A DNA stretch of 64,000 bases. Source: Glandiceps talaboti (taxonomy: Eukaryota; Hemichordata; Enteropneusta; Spengelidae). The stretch spans positions 12,675,001-12,739,000 of the forward strand of contig NC_135558.1 of NCBI RefSeq assembly GCF_964340395.1, read 5' to 3'. A program made the position numbers and the translations under genes. Below are positions 35,234 through 48,560 of this stretch, piece after piece. The notes beneath the pieces were generated by a model. It had not been told where the DNA came from. It did not search any database and saw only the letters and a program-made list of their open reading frames with translations. How positions within the stretch are numbered: the first letter of the stretch is position 1; every line of letters begins with the position of its first letter.

Positions 35234-37530
35234 TGCGAAGAGAATGAAAACATTAACTGCATGTCTCTAAGATCTGCATGATTCACCTAGTTATATGAGA
35301 GTACAAGTATTTGCTTCTATTTGCATCCATTTATGCAGGATACAATTGTAAGATAGGTCAGTTTTTTAATTTTTGCAATGAAAATGACTAACCAGAAAGA
35401 ACTTTTCTTCTCTTGGCAGTACCATCCAAACTTCAAAACGCTAACATATCAATTACAAAATATGATGCTACTGAAGGCAAGACCGAACACTCTTTTTTGA
35501 ATGTATCACTGCAAGTCAAACTCTGTCGTCGTCTGTCTTGTTTAACAAACTTAAATATACATGTGCTAATAAGTCTAAAATTTATTTGTAAATACGTTTT
35601 CAGTAGGAAATTACGTAGACGTGGTCACAAATAAATGTAATAAGCATAAGTATAGCGCACTACTTTGCTCTCAGCAATATTCTTCCGCTCTGAGGTAGGC
35701 TGAGGTGGCAGTCGACTGGCTCGACTGACCATATGACTGACGCCCTCAACGATGACCAAGGACTGAAATACCCCCCAAAAATACAACGAGATCAGAACGA
35801 ACAAGTAGCTAATACAATATACGTCTTTAGACGTCCCTCATGGTCTTGACTTAGCGACGACCTACGAGTTGGGGCTCATAGCCGTATCTTCTACATCTGG
35901 ACGAAGATATTATTAGGATTGTACCTACCTAACCACACTGACAGCAATTACTTTCAGGTAAGACTACTTTCGTTGTTATTAAGGAAAACACAAAACTGAA
36001 GTGATGTCCGCGTCCGAGCCGGCGTGGATTTTCCCCTGTAGGTAGTAGTCGAACTACTTTGACAGGCGAAAGTTTGTTCGACTTGTAGCGAGTTTTGAAG
36101 ATGGGTTGGCTAGTTAATATGTTTAGTTTCAAGTGCACTGTTTGAATTTGTGCTGAAGTATAAAACTCCTACTGGTTGTTGCAAAGTGTTTCACAGAAAA
36201 AAAATGCTGTTATGTTGGTAGCGTGGTTGCGAGACCACCTAATACTACCGGAATTTCGAGCTAAAAATTACAATTAGTGTTATAGCCCAATGAATTTTTA
36301 CTAAATTTTGATAAACTCCCCACTTGTATCGAACCAAAAGTCCCCGCCCAAACTAGTAGGTTTTGAAAAGAAATTCACGGACTTCATTGAGCAGTTGCCC
36401 ATCTTTTAAATTTCCCGCCCATGTGGTGTGAACAAAAGGCCATGGCGTTCTTTGCTACCGGTACCTTTTGATAGTGCTCCGAACTGCTACCTACTCCAAC
36501 TCGCCCAGTTCACCCTTTCACCTGTTTAATTAAATTTGAAATTTTATTTATGGTATTTTCTGCAGTTACAGCAAAATTCATTGTAATTTTGACTGTGCTA
36601 AAGCAAATTCAGAAGCTTTCCTTTGTTCAGTACAAAACATTCTTTGAATAAATTAGCACAGAGTGAATAAATTAAATACTCAGTTCCCAGTTGATGCAGC
36701 TTTCAATCAATAGCATTTTTGCTCATTCGCTTGCCCAAAATTCATTGTTGTCCTCAAATTTACCTATTACAATTATTTGCCTGCGGTTACTTACATTTTG
36801 AAACCAAATTACTAAATAAAAATATTTTCCCTTCTTAAAAAATAATTAGTAAATTTATTCAATTCTAGAAAACAGTATACCGGGTGGTCACATTTTACTT
36901 TGACTCATTATTTTGTATTTTGGGGGAATTTGGCATCCTACTGCTGCCACATCGGATAGGGAGTGTGTGAAGGAAGGTTAGTGTAGGTACAATAATATCT
37001 GGCCATGTCAATCAAGTCACTGCTGACAAACATGTACTGAATTAATTGTCAGGTGTGATGTGAGGAGAGAAGTCAAAGTGGTCTCACAGGAGTAGAACAG
37101 GAACAGTTGGGTAAGATATATTGTAATGCTGTTGTTGAGATGTTGATCTCATTCCCGACAATATATTGGGAGTGTGTCCATCGAGCGTTTGGGTGTTAAA
37201 AGTTCTTGCTGTTGTGTAAACTCAGTCAGTGAGATCCAAACACTGGTATTGATTAATGCACTGCATTCTATACAGTGCTAGTAGTTGGGAAATATCCAAT
37301 ACCATTCAAAATGTCAATATGGTGGCAGCGGTGGGATTAAGTCCTTTAAACCATTGATTCTGGGACTAGTGTCAGCACGTAAACCATGTTTTTGAAATAT
37401 TTTAACAGGGCGAAGGTCAATAGTAATAGAAGGGATGAGGGGAAGGGTAATATTTTACATAACAACCTGGGCCCAACCCCCCCCCCATTTACTGATGGCA
37501 CCCTTAACCATGTATATCAGTGGGGTTTTA
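35234..37530. other. No gene recognised
   Basis: Contains only short frames without known domains. 36000-36500 is somewhat richer in CpG and could be a promoter region, but I could not attach an exon to it. Confidence 0.4.
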
Positions 37531-37532
37531 GG

Positions 37533-37760
37533 GTTGTAGTTGGCTGAGCGGTTAGCTCATACGCCTCTTACCTCTGCAGTCTGGGTTCGAACCCGCCAGG
37601 TGATGGCTGTGTTTGATTAAATTTACCATGATGATATGTAAGTAAGGAGAGTGTTGTTCAGTTTGAAATGTCTGACCCAAATCACTCCAAACAGCAAGAA
37701 ATAAAGGATTTAGGAATGTAAAAGCCCCAACACTTGTTGAGTATCAAGCAGTGATAATTG
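37533..37760 (+). mobile_element. tRNA-derived SINE candidate
   Basis: A tRNA-like head carries an A box at 37541-37551 (TGGCTGAGCGG) and a B box at 37584-37594 (GGTTCGAACCC), spaced as in a polymerase III internal promoter. The head does not close into a clean acceptor stem, so it is not a functional tRNA. About 150 bases of unrelated body follow, including CCCCAACACTTGTTGAGTA. The 3' end is uncertain. Confidence 0.6.
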
Positions 37761-40680
37761 TATGTGTCAATAATTTCTATATAAGAATTTGTCACTGATT
37801 ACTTAATATTCCACTTTTAATGTCAATCTTTTAATTTTTTGTCCTTTCAGGTAAGAGGACATGGATGGCACTGGTCAATGAATGAAAATCAATCAAGAAA
37901 TTTTAGTAACCTGTAAGCTGATGAAGATTTGAGACAACCAAGATAAGTTCAACTAATTGTTATATTTAGATTTCTCAACCATTAAAGCTTTGCTGTTGTC
38001 AGATTGCACATACACAAAATTGATTTAAGCTCACTAGATGTTAGAATTATCTGATGATAATGTTTATCAACTGGAGTTATGCCTGTTCAGGTCAGATACT
38101 AGTAACTTTCAAGTTTAAATATGGAAGCTGACAGCTCTTTATTTGTACAGTTTTTTTTTCAAATTCTCACAATAATTTGCTATAAAAGCACACAGTGGAA
38201 CACAGGTAAATATGTCCATACAAATCTATGAAAACTAAAAACCAATAGACAGTGTTTAAATTTCATATTTGGATATTGTTGATATGTATATATTATTCAG
38301 GTCGGTTTGCATGTTGCAACACCTGGATGGCTGCATGCAATAAAAGAATCAAAAGAAATTTCCACAACATGTGGTAGCTTCACCCATCCTCTGTGCTTTG
38401 CATTTTGACCGATAGCTTTTACCTTTCCTTGCAAAATCGAATTCATTGAGAATAAATGAACATGCAATTGGCTAGAAAGGCACAAATGAAATGAATATGA
38501 ATTTCACTAGTCATGTAGCAAATTATTTTGAGTGTGTCAGATAAAAGTTAATGGCATGAACATAGAGACAGATATACATTGGATGTAGGGCAATATTGGG
38601 ACAATACTTTGATAGTTGCCATAGAAGACATATCGGAATAAGAAGACATATGACCAACTCTTTCACACTGAATCGTGCATAGCACTTGTAAAACCTTCCA
38701 CAACTTCACTCGTATGGTCAAACCCTCAGTTTTTATGGCACAGCCTGAATGACGACATATAATATTTAATGCATCAGATATTGATCACATTGGGTAAACC
38801 TTTTTTGATGCAAGTGTACAGGAAAACCAAACATCATGAAGTCCAGTAAGAAATTGTAATACATTCTGTTTTATTAATAAGTTCTGGCAGACCAATAGTT
38901 TATATAAACACATCACCCTCTGGTTTGAATTGATGGTTGGTTGATGAGTTGTTTATTTCGGTTATTAGTTGGATTTGTCATCATTTGGTTGGTTGGTTTG
39001 TCGGTTATTTGGTTGGTGGTTGATATTTTTTTATCTTGATTGCTTTGTTGTCTGCGTTAGTTGGTTGTCTGTTGTTTAAGTCATTTATTATCTTGTTTAT
39101 AGTTGTTTGGTAAGTTGGTTGGTCCTTTGAGTTTGTTGGTTGGTTAGTCGGTTAGTTGGTTTGCTTGTCAAGTTCATTTATTTGTTATTTGGTTTTGTGG
39201 GTCACAAATATTGTTGTACATCAATGTTACATGGAATCAGATTAGAAGGTGCTGTGACTGTACACCATGGGTTGGTCAAAACTCACCGATAACACACAAT
39301 GTACAATTGCATTTTCTTTTTTGGCTTCTGTGATGTGTGGTCTTTTTGTACACTTCTACCATCTTCAATGAAAAAAAATGTGTATTCAAACTGATCGAAA
39401 TCTAATGCCTTTGTTATCCAGATGTTGTCAATCAGGCCAGGCCATACAAATTGAATGAGTAACGATACTGGTGAAGTTATAGAAGAGTTAAATGAGCTGA
39501 TGTGCCCGATTCAGTGTGAAAAAGTTTGTCACATTGCCATCTCTTTCTAATATGTCGTCAATGCCAACTGTCACTGTTTTTGAAACAATAATGTCATATT
39601 TCCTATATATATATCTGTCTCAATGTTGATGGCATGAATTTTCATCTGACACACCCAAGATAGCAGGCTCCATGATCGGTGAAATTCATATTTATTTCAT
39701 TGTATCTTTTAATGCCAATTTCATGTTTATTTTTTGTCAATGCAATTAGATTTTACATCGAAAGTGAAAAGTATTGGTCACAATGCAAAGGATGGAGTAT
39801 GGATATATCTGCAACATTTTGTAGCGATTTCCTTGTTTCATTTAGCAATGCAGTCATCCATGTGTTGCTCCATGTGAAGTGAAACAAGTATTTCATTAAC
39901 TGTTTCCCATTGTCCAACCACAGTTAATGATCAATCTCCAAGTTAATCATAATTTGCATACTGCTCTGCAGACTATTGTTTTTTATTCACCAATCACTGA
40001 CATTCTTTGTTCACGAGTTGCAAAATGCTGTCTGCAATTGATTTCACTCTCTGTCCAGCTTTCATTCACAAGATCTCTATGTATTGATTAGAATCAATTT
40101 ATTGTTTTAGCATGACCATGACATGGCTTACCTGCAAGTATCTCTCTTTCTACCCAGATAACTCAACAAAATCAGAATGTGCAATAGACACCTGCCAGGA
40201 TTCAAATATGCTGCAAATTATATGAAAAGGTATTTAGAGCTGTTCTTTCTTAGTTTCAAAACCTGTGCTAATCTTTGTCTAGTTTTTCGTGATCAACACA
40301 CATTATTTATATTAGAAACATCTGTTATGCTCTCTACCACAGTTGATTTTGATTGTCAGATAGTAAATAAAATAAAATAAAATGAGCTGTCAATGACCAA
40401 CCAGCCATCAAAATAAAAATGCATACATGAGGTTGCCATTACCTTTTTGTCATGCATCCTTAATGGTACACAGCTGCCAAAATTGGTGTCTACTGCCCTT
40501 CTGCTCATGAAATGTCCTGAACACATTATTTTTGCATTTACTGATATATAGTGTTAATGATTTTTGAATTGTAGGCATCAATACTCCACTGACCAGAGGC
40601 ACCTCAATTGTGAACTACATGTACCGGTATACCCAATATTAGCTACAGTTGCTGCAGAAATACAATCATAGACTTGGATC
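37761..40680. other. No gene recognised
   Basis: AT-rich sequence with a degenerate GGTT/TTGG-rich tract at about 38930-39190 and a short (AAAAT)n run at 40366-40384. Frames of 62-67 codons here have no domain and no splice support. Confidence 0.4.
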
Positions 40681-40917
40681 CATCACCAAGAACACGTCAC
40701 AGACCACAGCAGAGTAAATATTTTACAGGAAGAAGGAGTCAAGACTACAATGCACCATTATATCAAGAACACTTGTCACAATCCACCACAAGATGTAAAA
40801 ATTGTGCAGAAAGAGGAAGAAGTTAAGACTACCAGTTACATCACCAAGAACACTATTTGCAATCCACCACAGTATTAATGTTGTACATTAAGAGGAAGAA
40901 GTCTACAGTTACTATCA
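40681..40917. repeat. About 79-bp degenerate tandem repeat, three units
   Basis: Units start near 40681, 40761 and 40839. Each has ATCACCAAGAACAC or a variant, then ATCCACCACA, then GAGGAAGAAG or a variant, then AAGACTAC. Confidence 0.6.
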
Positions 40918-41924
40918 GGGTTGGTCAGCTTGTCATGGTAAGAATTAATAGTCTGTAACATCTCCAAGTCATTTGGAAGAACTATGCAGCATTTGCGCCA
41001 ACAACGACATGTATTAAATGAGTTACCTATAGCATAGAGGTGATCTTTGAGAAACAGAAGTCGGAAAATGAACAAGACTATTGCTCACATTATCAACTGT
41101 CATGTGAAGTATGTATTTATTATTTGTCAGCAAACCCATAACCCATTCATGATTGTTTTGTCAAATATCAAATACAATATCAACAATAATAGTAAACAAT
41201 TCAGCCATTAGAGGAATAGTTGAACTGTTTCCAGTGAGTTCCCTCAAGTATAGCTGCCCCCTTCATAACATGTAGAGTGTATTTGACAAACCTGGTATAT
41301 GATGCTCTGGGAAATATAGGTGTTTAGGAATTATTGAGAAATTTTGTAAATTTTGAAGATTACTGTATCCTTAAACAAGAACAATCTGTCTCTAGATTAC
41401 TCTTGGGGTTATTTAGCAAAGCCCTAATCCCCTGCTATGGCCACTGTCTTTTACATTGAATTAACCTGAAGACGAGAGACCTGCATAGTGCATACATGTG
41501 TCTGTGTGTGTGTATGAATAACTTAAAGCTTGAAATCACTGGACCTACTGCTAAAGTTGATACATTTTTTTAGGTGTTACTAGGGTGTCAATTTTGGGGA
41601 ACTTGTTAAAGACAAAGTGACTTCAATAGATGTTGATAAGGTAACAGAACAACTTAAAGTTAACCCTAGACACAGCTTAGTTAGAATGTCTGGCACTACT
41701 AGACTGATAACCCATTTGGTATAATAAAGATGAAAACCTGTTCAGTGAAGGATGAGTGCAAATTTAGTGGAAAAATGTGAAACTTGCACCCTAAAATGGC
41801 TGACGAGATTTGTGTATTTATTGGGGTGTCCAACGAGACTTTAGTGCACATTAATGGCTATATTACAAAATGGGGACAAGGGAAACATAACCACCACACT
41901 CCTAGCAATATGTTAACTAATTGA
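40918..41924. other. No gene recognised
   Basis: No supported frame, RNA or repeat apart from a short TG run near 41505. Confidence 0.4.
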
Positions 41925-41929
41925 AGTTG

Positions 41930-42240
41930 GAGTCAAAAGAAGCGAGATTAATAGGGAACTTGCAAACCCGCCATGTTGAATGTTGCATCATGGTAAATGG
42001 GATAATAAATGCTAAATATATTAGCCTTGTAAACAATACTGTTACATTGTTTGTAACCACAAATAATCAATTCATAGTCACCCTGACCTTTTTGGAAGGT
42101 TTGTTTTATTGGTAGCGCCAGATTAGGTATTACGATAACCACACATAATCCCACAGGCCATTGCATCTGAGCATGCTCAGTCTGGATTGCAAGTGCGCTG
42201 TTAAGTATTATTCTAAGGTATGTAAACCCCAGCAACAATA
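41930..42240. mobile_element. Internal copy of the 598-bp TIR element family
   Basis: Collinear with 52466-52700: CCATGTTGAATGTTGCATCA, then AACCACAAATA, then GATTAGGTATTACGATAACC, then CATCTGAGCATGCTCAGTCT. The characteristic TIR ends (AAAGTGGCACAAGC type) are not seen here, so this copy is incomplete. The two opposing short frames across it are not genes. Confidence 0.65.
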
Positions 42241-42816
42241 ATAATGATATAGCACATGCAACTTTAAACTCTGCTAATATGTCAACTGACATATAAAATT
42301 AATTTCAGGCCAGCAATTGTGATACAATGTTACAGTGTATACTTAATTAGTGCCATCTTGTTATGTTCTAAAACTAACTGTCTTCTCAATTGTTTGATTA
42401 TGGAGAATACTTGCTGAGCATTTGCACATAAAATTTGAATTAGAATTACTAGTCATAATTATCAAGAATTTGAAATTCATTATTATCATACCATTACAAT
42501 TGAAGAATACCTAACCCATACAAATCTTCAGTTTATTTATTTGGTAGACTCTGTTGCTCAGTCTCTTTGCGTATGCTTTGGTCACCTCTAGTCTAGGCAC
42601 CTAACCCTAACCCTTCACCATTAACCAAACTAGCAAATTAACCATAATGTTAATCATATCTGTAAAGACTAACACAAACCATCTTTGAGTTATTGTTAAG
42701 CTTACGCAAAGTGAAAACACAACTTGTTCTTCCATTTTTAAAATAATGATGATTTTTGGGATATAATTAATGCTAGGATACATTTTGTATAATTTTATTT
42801 TTCATTGTACTGCAAA
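42241..42816. other. No gene recognised
   Basis: AT-rich spacer between the incomplete TIR-family copy and the 27-bp satellite. It contains CTAACCCTAACCC near 42601-42613, too short to call telomere-like. Confidence 0.4.
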
Positions 42817-45800
42817 CTTTGATTGAGAAACAGTTACATCTTACTTTGGTTGAGGAACAAGTACACTTTTACTTTAATTAATTAAGGAAGAGTTACACTT
42901 TACTTTGATTGGGGAACAGTTACACTTTTACTTTGATTGTGGAATATATAAACTTTACTTTGATAGGGAAACATTTACACTTCGATTGGGAAACAGTTGC
43001 ACTTTCTTTGAGAACATTTACACTTTACTTTGATTGAGGAACAGTTGCACTTCACTTTGATTGAGGAACAGTTGCACCTTACTTTGAATAAGGAACAGTT
43101 ACACTTTAAGGAACAGTTACACTTTACTTTGATTAAGGAACAGTTACACTTTACTTTGAATGGGAACAGTTACACTTTACTTTAGTTTGGGAACATTTAC
43201 ACTTTCTTTCAGGAACATTTCAACTTTGCTTTGATTGAGGAAGAGTTACACTTTTACTTTGAATGGGAACTGTTGCATTTTGGGGAACAGTTGCACTTTA
43301 CTTTGAGGGACAGTTACACTTTACTTTGAGGGACAGTTACACTTTACTTTCATTGAGGAACAGTTACACTTTACTTTGATTAAGAAACAGTTACACTTCT
43401 ACTTTGAATGGAAACAGTTACACTTTACTTTGAATGGGAACAGTTGTACTTTGGGGAACAGTTACACTTTGATAGGGAAACATTTACACTTCGATTGGGA
43501 AACAGTTACACTTTGATTGGGAAACAGTTACACTTTACTTTGATTAGGGAACAGTTACACTTTACATCGATTGAGAAACAGTTATACATTACTTTGATTG
43601 AGGAACAATTACACTTTAATTAACGAACAGTTACACTTTACTTTGATTGAGGAACAGTTACACTTTACTTCGATTGAGAAACAGTTACACTTTACTTTGA
43701 GGAACAGTTACTCTTTACTTTGAGGAACAGTTACACTTTACTTTGGTTGAGGAATGGGTACACTTTAACTTTAATTAAGGAACAGTTACACTTTACTTTG
43801 GTTTGAGAACATTTATACTTTCTTTAAGAACATTTACACTTTAGTTTGATTAAGGAACAGTTACTCTTTACTTTAAGGAACAGTTACACTGTACTGTGAT
43901 TGGGGAACAGTTGCACTTTACTTTGGGGAGCAGTTATACTGTTACTGTGAATGGGAACAGTTACATTATACTTTGATTAAGGAACCGTTATACTTTTACT
44001 TTGATTGGGAAACAGTTACACTTTACTTTGATTGAGGAACAGTTACACATTACTTTGATTGAGAAACAGTTACACTTTACTTTCAATGGGAACAGTTACA
44101 CTTTACTTTTAATGTGAACAGTTACACTTTGGGGAACAGTTACATTTCGATAGGGAAACATTTACACTTCGATTAGGGAAACAGTTACACTTTACTTTAT
44201 TTAAGGAACAGTTGCACTTTACTTTGAATGGGAACAGTTACACTTTACTTTGATTGGGAAACAGTTACACTTCTACTTTGAATGGGAACAGTTACACTTT
44301 ACTTTGATTGAGGAACAGTTACACTTTACTTTGATTGTGAAACAGTTACACTTCTACTTTGAATGGAAACAGTTACACTTTGATAGGGAAACATTTACAC
44401 TTTGATTGAGAAACAGGTACACTTTTACTTTAATTAAGGAACAGTTACACTTTACTTTGGTTTGGGAACATTTACACTTTCTTTGAGAACATTTACACTT
44501 TACTTTGATTGGGAAACAGTTACACTTTACTTTGATTGAGGAACAGTTACAAATTACTTCGGTTAAGAAACAGTTGCACTTCGATTCGGAAACAGTTACA
44601 CGTTAGTTCGATTGAGGAACAGTTACACTTTACTTAATTTACTTTGGTTGGGGAACAGTTACACTTTACTTTATTTAAGGAACAGTTAAACTTTACTTTG
44701 ATTGGGGAACAGTTACACTTTACTTTGATTGGGGAACAGTTATACTTTACTTTGATTGGGGAACAGTTACACTTTACTTTGATTAAGGAACAGTTACACT
44801 TTACTTTGATTGGGGAACAGTCACACTTTACTTTGATTGGGGAACAGTTACACTTTACTTTGTTTGGGGAACAGTTACACTTTTACTTTGATTATGGCAC
44901 AGTTACACTTTGATTAAGGAACAGTTACACTTTACTTTGATTGGGGAACAGTTACACTTTACTTTGATTGGGGAACAGTTACACTTTACTTTGATTGGGG
45001 AACAGTTATACTTTACTTTGATTGGGTAACAGTTACACGTTATTTTGATTAGGGAACAGTTTCACTTTACTTTGAGTGAGGAACAGTTACACTTTTACTT
45101 TGGTTGAGGAACAGGTACACATTTATGTTAATTAAGGAACAGTTACACATTGATTGGGGAACAGTTACACTTTACTTTGATTGAAGAACAGTTACACTTT
45201 ACTTTGATTGAGAAACAGTTACACTTCTACTTTGAATGGGAACAGTTACACTTTACTTTGATTGAGGAACAGTTACACTTTACTTTGATTAGGGAACAGT
45301 TACACTTTACTTTGGTTTGGGAACATTTACACTTTCTTTGAGAACATTTACACTTTACTTTGATTGGGAAACAGTTACACTTTACTTTGATTGAGGAACA
45401 GTTACAAATTACTTCCGTTAAGAAACAGTTGCACTTCGATTCGGAAACAGTTACACGTTAGTTTGATTGAGGAACAGTTACACTTTACTTAATTTACTTT
45501 GGTTGGGGAACAGTTACACTTTACTTTATTTAAGGAACAGTTAAACTTTACTTTGATTAAGGAACAGTTACACTTTACTTTGATTGGGGAACAGTTACAC
45601 TTTACTTTGATTGGGGAACAGTTACACTTTACTTTGATTGGGGAACAGTTACACTTTACTTTGATTGGGGAACAGTTACACTTTTACTTTGATTATGGCA
45701 CAGTTACACTTTACTTTGATTGGGGAACAGTTACACTTTACTTTGATTGGGGAACAGTTACACTTTACCTTGATTGGGGAAGTTATACTTTACTTTGATT

Positions 45801-47900
45801 GGGGAACAGTTACACTTTACTTTGATTACGGAAGAGTTACACTTTACTTTGATTAAGGAAGAGTTACACTTTACTTTGATTAAGGAAGAGTTACACTTTA
45901 CTTTGATTGGGGAACAGTTACACTTTACTTTGATTGGGGAACAGTTACACTTTACTTTGATTGGGGAACAGTTACACTTTACTTTGGTTGGGGAATAGAT
46001 ACACTTTACTTTGATTGGGGAACAGTTACACTTTACTTTATTTAAGGAACAGTTACACTTTACTTTGATTAGGGAACAGTTACACTTTACTTTGATTAGG
46101 GAACAGTTACACTTTACTTTGGTTTGGGAACATTTACACTTTCTTTGAGAACATTTACACTTTACTTTGATTGGGAAACAGTTACACTTTACTTTGATTG
46201 AGGAACAGTTACAAATTACTTCCGTTAAGAAACAGTTGCACTTCGATTCGGAAACAGTTACACGTTAGTTTGATTGAGGAACAGTTACACTTTACTTAAT
46301 TTACTTTGGTTGGGGAATAGATACACTTTACTTTGATTGGGGAACAGTTACACTTTACTTTATTTAAGGAACAGTTAAACTTTACTTTGATTAAGGAACA
46401 GTTACACTTTACTTTGATTGGGGAACAGTTACACTTTACTTTGATTGGGGAACAGTTACACTTTACTTTGATTGGGGAACAGTTACACTTTACTTTGATT
46501 GGGGAACAGTTACACTTTACTTTGGTTGGGGAATAGATACACTTTACTTTGATTGGGGAACAGTTACACTTTACTTTATTTAAGGAACAGTTACACTTTA
46601 CTTTGATTAGGGAACAGTTACACTTTACTTTGATTAGGGAACAGTTACACTTTACTTTGGTTTGGGAACATTTACACTTTCTTTGAGAACATTTACACTT
46701 TACTTTGATTGGGAAACAGTTACACTTTACTTTGATTGAGGAACAGTTACAAATTACTTCCGTTAAGAAACAGTTGCACTTCGATTCGGAAACAGTTACA
46801 CGTTAGTTTGATTGAGGAACAGTTACACTTTACTTAATTTACTTTGGTTGGGGAATAGATACACTTTACTTTGATTGGGGAACAGTTACACTTTACTTTA
46901 TTTAAGGAACAGTTAAACTTTACTTTGATTAAGGAACAGTTACACTTTACTTTGATTGGGGAACAGTTACACTTTACTTTGATTGGGGAACAGTTACACT
47001 TTACTTTGATTGGGGAACAGTTACACTTTACTTTGATTGGGGAACAGTTACACTTTTACTTTGATTATGGCACAGTTACACTTTACTTTGATTGGGGAAC
47101 AGTTACACTTTACCTTGATTGGGGAAGTTATACTTTACTTTGATTGGGGAACAGTTACACTTTACTTTGATTACGGAAGAGTTACACTTTACTTTGATTA
47201 AGGAAGAGTTACACTTTACTTTGATTAAGGAAGAGTTACACTTTACTTTGATTAAGGAAGAGTTACACTTTACTTTGATTGGGGAACAGTTACACTTTAC
47301 TTTGATTGGGGAACAGTTACACTTTACTTTGATTGGGGAACAGTTACACTTTACTTTGATTGGGGAACAGTTACACTTTACTTTGATTGGGGAACAGTTA
47401 CACTTTACTTTGATTGGGGAACAGTTACACTTTACTTTGATTGGGGAACAGTTACACTTTACTTTGATTGGGGAATAGTTACACTTTACTTTGATTTGCG
47501 AACAGTTACACTTTACTTTGGTTGAGGAACAGTTACACTTTACGTTGATTTAGGAACAGCTACACTTTTCTTTGATTGAGGAACAGTTACACATTTCTTC
47601 GATTGTGGAACAGTTACACGTTACTTTGATTGAGGAATAGTTACACATTTCTTTGATTGGGGAACAGTTACACCTTACTTTGATTAGTAAACAGTTGCAC
47701 TTTACTTTGATTGGTGAATAGTTGCATTTTACTTTGGTTGGGGAACAGTTGCACTTTACTTTCAGGAACATTTATACTTCACTTTTGATTGGGGAACTTT
47801 TACTTGTTACTTTGATTGTGGAAAGGTTATCCCTTATTTTGATTAGAGATGTTACTTTACTTTTACTTTGCTAGGGGAATAGTCTCACTTTACTCTGACA
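42817..47900. repeat. 27-bp satellite array with higher-order repeats
   Basis: The consensus is TTTGATTGGGGAACAGTTAC followed by ACTTTAC. The left part (to about 44640) and the far right part (after about 47500) contain diverged units of variable length. The centre is nearly homogeneous. A distinctive marker set (CTTTCTTTGAGAACATTTAC, then CTTCCGTTAAGAAACAG or CTTCGGTTAAGAAACAG, then TTACTTAATTTACTTTGG) recurs. Its last part sits at about 44638, 45493, 46300 and 46838, giving higher-order spacings of about 855, 807 and 538 bases. Since 27 is divisible by three, a frame reading GEQLHFTLI stays open through runs of units. This is a by-product. Confidence 0.95.
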
Positions 47901-48279
47901 GGGAATAGTCTTTGTCAACTTGGTTTCACACTAAACCATATCTGGTCAAAGTCCCTCAATCAGCACAAAAGGTTGTTCATCCCTTCAGTGAACCCCAGCT
48001 GCTATAGTGATGAACAGTGTATAAGTAGCACCCAAAGCTGACAAATATATCATTACATGACTGCCCCAATAACCACTATTTTTATGAGGGCTGTGTTATT
48101 GGTAGGAATTTTGTGATTCATTAAAAATAAAAGTATGTTATTAATGACTGTTAGGGTTGGGTGTGTATGAATTTTGAATTACATTAAATTGTAGCTCATG
48201 CATCTCAGGACTTGACAACTTTGAATATAGTGTGAGTGGAGATGTAAATAGTAACGATTCTGTATAGGAACTAGACTAA
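47901..48279. other. Unique spacer inside the satellite region
   Basis: Sequence unrelated to the 27-bp unit, between the main array and a small outlying group of units. No gene was recognised. Confidence 0.5.
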
Positions 48280-48560
48280 CCAGGGAACAGTTGCACTTTA
48301 CTTTGCTTTTGGAACAGTTACATTTTACTTTGATTGAGGAACAGTTACTCTGTAATTTGATGGGGTACAGTTGTACTTTACTTTGATAGGGGGACAGTTT
48401 TACTTTAGTTTGATTGGAGAACAGTTACATTTTATTTTGATTGGTGAACACTTATACTTTACTTTCATTGGGAAAATTCATGTTTTATTTTGATGTGGGA
48501 AGAGTTACAATTTACTTTGCTCTGAGAATAGTTATACTTTACTTTGATTGCGAGCCTGTA
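48280..48560. repeat. Outlying diverged 27-bp satellite units
   Basis: About ten decayed units (GGGAACAGTTGCACTTTACT, AACAGTTACATTTTA and similar) separated from the main array by about 380 bases. Confidence 0.8.

Noticed and set aside
37533-37605. Functional tRNA gene
   Set aside because: The A and B boxes are good, but no seven-base acceptor stem or convincing anticodon arm can be drawn. It is better explained as a SINE head.
42601-42613. Telomere-like CTAACCCTAACCC
   Set aside because: Only two units; too short to indicate an interstitial telomere repeat.
44644-47478. Open frames encoding tandem GEQLHFTLI repeats, up to 119 codons
   Set aside because: They exist because the satellite unit is 27 bases and stop-free in one frame. 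They have no conserved start, no flanking coding sequence, and break at every variant unit.
42817-47900. CRISPR-like array
   Set aside because: There are no unique spacers of constant length between repeats. The units are head-to-tail satellite monomers in a eukaryotic genome.
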